NCBI RefSeq assembly: GCF_024704725.1
Contig: NZ_JALIQS010000005.1
Coordinates: 308,688 to 372,687 of the forward strand
Length of the DNA stretch: 64,000 bases
From: Shinella sp. CPCC 101442
GTDB lineage: Bacteria > Pseudomonadota > Alphaproteobacteria > Rhizobiales > Rhizobiaceae
Direction: 5' to 3'
The number at the start of each line of letters is the position of its first letter. The first letter of the stretch is position 1. Shown in pieces: positions 61,156-64,000 of the stretch. The notes beneath the pieces were generated by a model. That model made no database searches and had not been told where the DNA came from. It saw nothing but the letters and a program-made list of their open reading frames with translations. Position numbers and translations under genes: made by a program.

Positions 61156-61193
61156 GCAAAAATAAACATGAGGTTTTTGGTTATGTTTTTTGC
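61156..61193. promoter_or_regulatory. Interrupted inverted repeat upstream of the SorC-family gene
   Basis: GCAAAAATAAACAT and ATGTTTTTTGC face each other across 13 bases. The AT-rich arms stand out from the GC-rich surroundings. It could be an operator for the SorC-family regulator or for preT, which diverges from here. Confidence 0.35.
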
Positions 61194-61300
61194 TCGCCGC
61201 CAGGAGCATGGGCACCCACCTGTCCTTGCTGCGCCATCAGATGACGTTTGACAGGTGACGGGAAAAGATGCAGCAAATCATCGGAAACAAGGGGACTACG

Positions 61301-62254
61301 ATGGCGAAGCGGACGGAGACGGCCGGCAGGCTGGACGATGCGGCAAGGGCCGGCTGGCTCTATTACGTCGCGGGTCGAACGCAGGACGAGATTGCGTCCG
61401 CCATGGGCATTTCCCGCCAGTCCGCGCAACGCCTGGTTTCACTCGCTGTCGCCGAACGGTTAATCAAGGTGCGTCTCGACCACCCGATCGCCGAATGCCT
61501 GGAACTGGGTGAGGCGCTGCGCAAGAAATTCGACCTCGTGCATGTCGATATCGTGCCGAGCGACCCCGGTTCGAGCTCGACGACGATCGGTATCGCCGAG
61601 GCGGGGGCTGCGGAAATAGAGCGTTGGCTGAAGAAATCCGAGCCCATCGTGCTTGCCGTCGGGACCGGCCGCACGCTGAAGGCGGCCATCGATCAGCTGC
61701 CGACGATGGAATGTCCGCAGCACCGCATCATGTCGCTGACCGGCAATATCGGGCCTGACGGCTCGGCGTCCTACTACAACGTCATCTTTTCGATGGCCGA
61801 TGCGATCAAGGCGCGGCACTTTCCGATGCCGCTGCCGGTTCTCGTCTCCTCGGCCGAGGAGCGCGATCTGTTGCACAAGCAGAGCCTCGTCCAGACGACG
61901 CTGCAGCTCGGGCGGGAGGCGGATGTGGCCTTCGTCGGCGTCGGGCAGATGGGTGAAGACGCGCCGCTGTGCCTTGACGGTTTCCTCAAGCCCGAAGAGG
62001 TAAGCCAGGTGATGGACGAGGGGGGCGCGGGCGAGATCTGCGGCTGGATTTTCGACCGCAACGGCAAACTGCTCGAAGGTAGCATCAACGAGCGGGTCGC
62101 CGCCGTGCCGCTGCCGCCGCGCGAAACGACCACCGTCATCGGTCTCGCCAAGGGCAAGCGCAAGTATCTCGCTATCCTTTCGGCCCTGCGGGGGCGCATG
62201 ATCAACGGCCTCATCACGGACGAAGCGACGGCGCGTTATCTGCTTTCGGCCTGA
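61301..62254 (+). CDS. smoC: SorC/DeoR-family sugar-binding transcriptional regulator
   Basis: A 317-residue regulator. A helix-turn-helix near the N-terminus (RTQDEIASAMGISRQSAQRLVSLAV) is followed by a sugar-phosphate-binding SorC domain (VLAVGTGRTLKAAIDQLP, GLAKGKRKYLAILSALRGRMINGLITDEATARYLL). Its place just upstream of a sorbitol/mannitol-type binding-protein gene fits smoC. GGGG six bases before ATG 61301 favours this start; ATG 61268 is an alternative. Confidence 0.82.
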   Translation: MAKRTETAGRLDDAARAGWLYYVAGRTQDEIASAMGISRQSAQRLVSLAVAERLIKVRLDHPIAECLELGEALRKKFDLVHVDIVPSDPGSSSTTIGIAEAGAAEIERWLKKSEPIVLAVGTGRTLKAAIDQLPTMECPQHRIMSLTGNIGPDGSASYYNVIFSMADAIKARHFPMPLPVLVSSAEERDLLHKQSLVQTTLQLGREADVAFVGVGQMGEDAPLCLDGFLKPEEVSQVMDEGGAGEICGWIFDRNGKLLEGSINERVAAVPLPPRETTTVIGLAKGKRKYLAILSALRGRMINGLITDEATARYLLSA

Positions 62255-62387
62255 TCCGCGGGCTTTGCACCCCCGCTGAATATCCTTCTCCACGTAGAAA
62301 TTTCCCATGTGATTCAATGGCTGCTGCCGCGCGTTGTGCGATGCAGCAACGATTGGTCGTTGACTTCTGACACCATACTGTGGGTAA

Positions 62388-62416
62388 TTGCTCATGAGCG
62401 AAGCAAATGCTCATAA
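62388..62416. promoter_or_regulatory. GCTCAT repeats upstream of the sugar-binding gene (candidate operator)
   Basis: GCTCATGAGC at 62390-62399 is a perfect palindrome, and GCTCAT recurs at 62409-62414. The repeats end about 20 bp before the start codon. SorC-family proteins bind repeated half-sites; the link to the regulator upstream is inferred. Confidence 0.4.
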
Positions 62417-62435
62417 CTCTTCTGGGAGGAAGATG

Positions 62436-63749
<1,314 letters not shown>

Positions 63750-63769
63750 CACCCTCCTCCCCAAGGACA

Positions 63770-63797
63770 GGCTGCCCGGAATGCGTTCCGGGCAGCC
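63770..63797 (+). repeat. Strong intercistronic hairpin after the sugar-binding gene
   Basis: GGCTGCCCGGAA, loop TGCG, TTCCGGGCAGCC: a perfect 12-bp stem with no T run. Such a stem between a binding-protein gene and its permease gene usually protects the upstream mRNA and keeps the binding protein in excess. Confidence 0.7.
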
Positions 63798-63954
63798 GTG
63801 AAACCGGGGTGCTCTCTCCGGCGCGGCGCGGCCCGCCGCCACCCTGCGCCGGACGATCCAGGCAGTGACGAGAATATCTAGGGTTCCATCCGATGGGAGG
63901 GTGGAAAGCCTGCCCGGGGCCTGACGCCGCGGGCGAAACGGGGAGGTTATGTTA

Positions 63955-64000
63955 ATGGCGACGGAGAACACGCGCGGTTTGGCGCGGATGATGTTGGCGC
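63955..64000 (+). CDS. Start of the next ABC transporter gene (probable permease), cut by window edge
   Basis: ATG 63955 follows GGGGAGG and opens MATENTRGLARMMLA before the window ends. Its position after the binding-protein gene suggests the SmoF-type permease. An ATG six bases earlier is in the same frame. Too little is visible for a family call. Confidence 0.5.
   Translation, partial: MATENTRGLARMMLA

Overview
The window reads as chromosomal or megaplasmid DNA of an alphaproteobacterium of the Rhizobiaceae type (Ensifer, Shinella or Agrobacterium-like). It is GC-rich and densely packed. Its neighbourhoods are typical of rhizobia: a liv transporter next to urease-associated genes, soxBDAG, a preTA/hydantoinase pyrimidine locus, exoD, and smoC-smoE. 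I see no IS element, phage gene, tRNA, rRNA or CRISPR array.

Layout. 1-3.0 kb: an edge-truncated FAH-family hydrolase divergent from a GntR regulator, then an outer-membrane efflux lipoprotein. 3.3-7.2 kb: small ORFs and a quinone/electrophile-type locus. This has a ring-cleaving dioxygenase fused to an alpha/beta hydrolase, an FMN reductase, and a second ring-cleaving dioxygenase; the two dioxygenase units share a 19-bp operator-like sequence. 7.6-9.9 kb: a chemoreceptor. 10.07-10.21 kb: a sigma54-type promoter followed by a predicted three-hairpin RNA. 10.4-15.7 kb: a two-adaptor RND efflux operon (TriABC-like). 16.1-23.9 kb: an ABC-dependent (group 2-like) capsule export cassette, kpsD/wza-C-S facing kpsE-M-T, followed by cysQ. 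25.1-32.7 kb: heterotetrameric sarcosine oxidase and a dimethylglycine-dehydrogenase-like enzyme. 33.0-38.5 kb: livHMGF, a small membrane protein and the binding protein. 38.9-42.0 kb: accessory genes normally seen in rhizobial urease operons, including ureE, but no urease structural genes. 42.0-47.5 kb: a Crp/Fnr regulator with an FNR-type box, and a second RND pump with its adaptor. 47.8-61.0 kb: the reductive pyrimidine pathway, with a putative importer, dihydropyrimidinase, M20 amidohydrolase, a RutR-like regulator and preTA. 61.3-64 kb: the start of a sorbitol/mannitol-type ABC operon with its SorC-family regulator.

How the genes work together. In the pyrimidine locus, PreTA would reduce uracil/thymine, the hydantoinase would open the ring, and the M20 enzyme would release the beta-amino acid, ammonia and CO2. 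RutR-like boxes lie upstream of both catabolic operons. Sarcosine oxidase and the dimethylglycine dehydrogenase would act in sequence on betaine-derived methylamines and feed one-carbon units to tetrahydrofolate. The kps genes form an initiation and export machine, but the genes for the capsule repeat unit are not here.

Strongest leads: the sigma54-driven RNA candidate, the shared operator of the two dioxygenase units, the fused dioxygenase-hydrolase with its own internal ribosome binding site, the orphan UreE, and the RutR-like boxes. All are read by eye; no database search was run.
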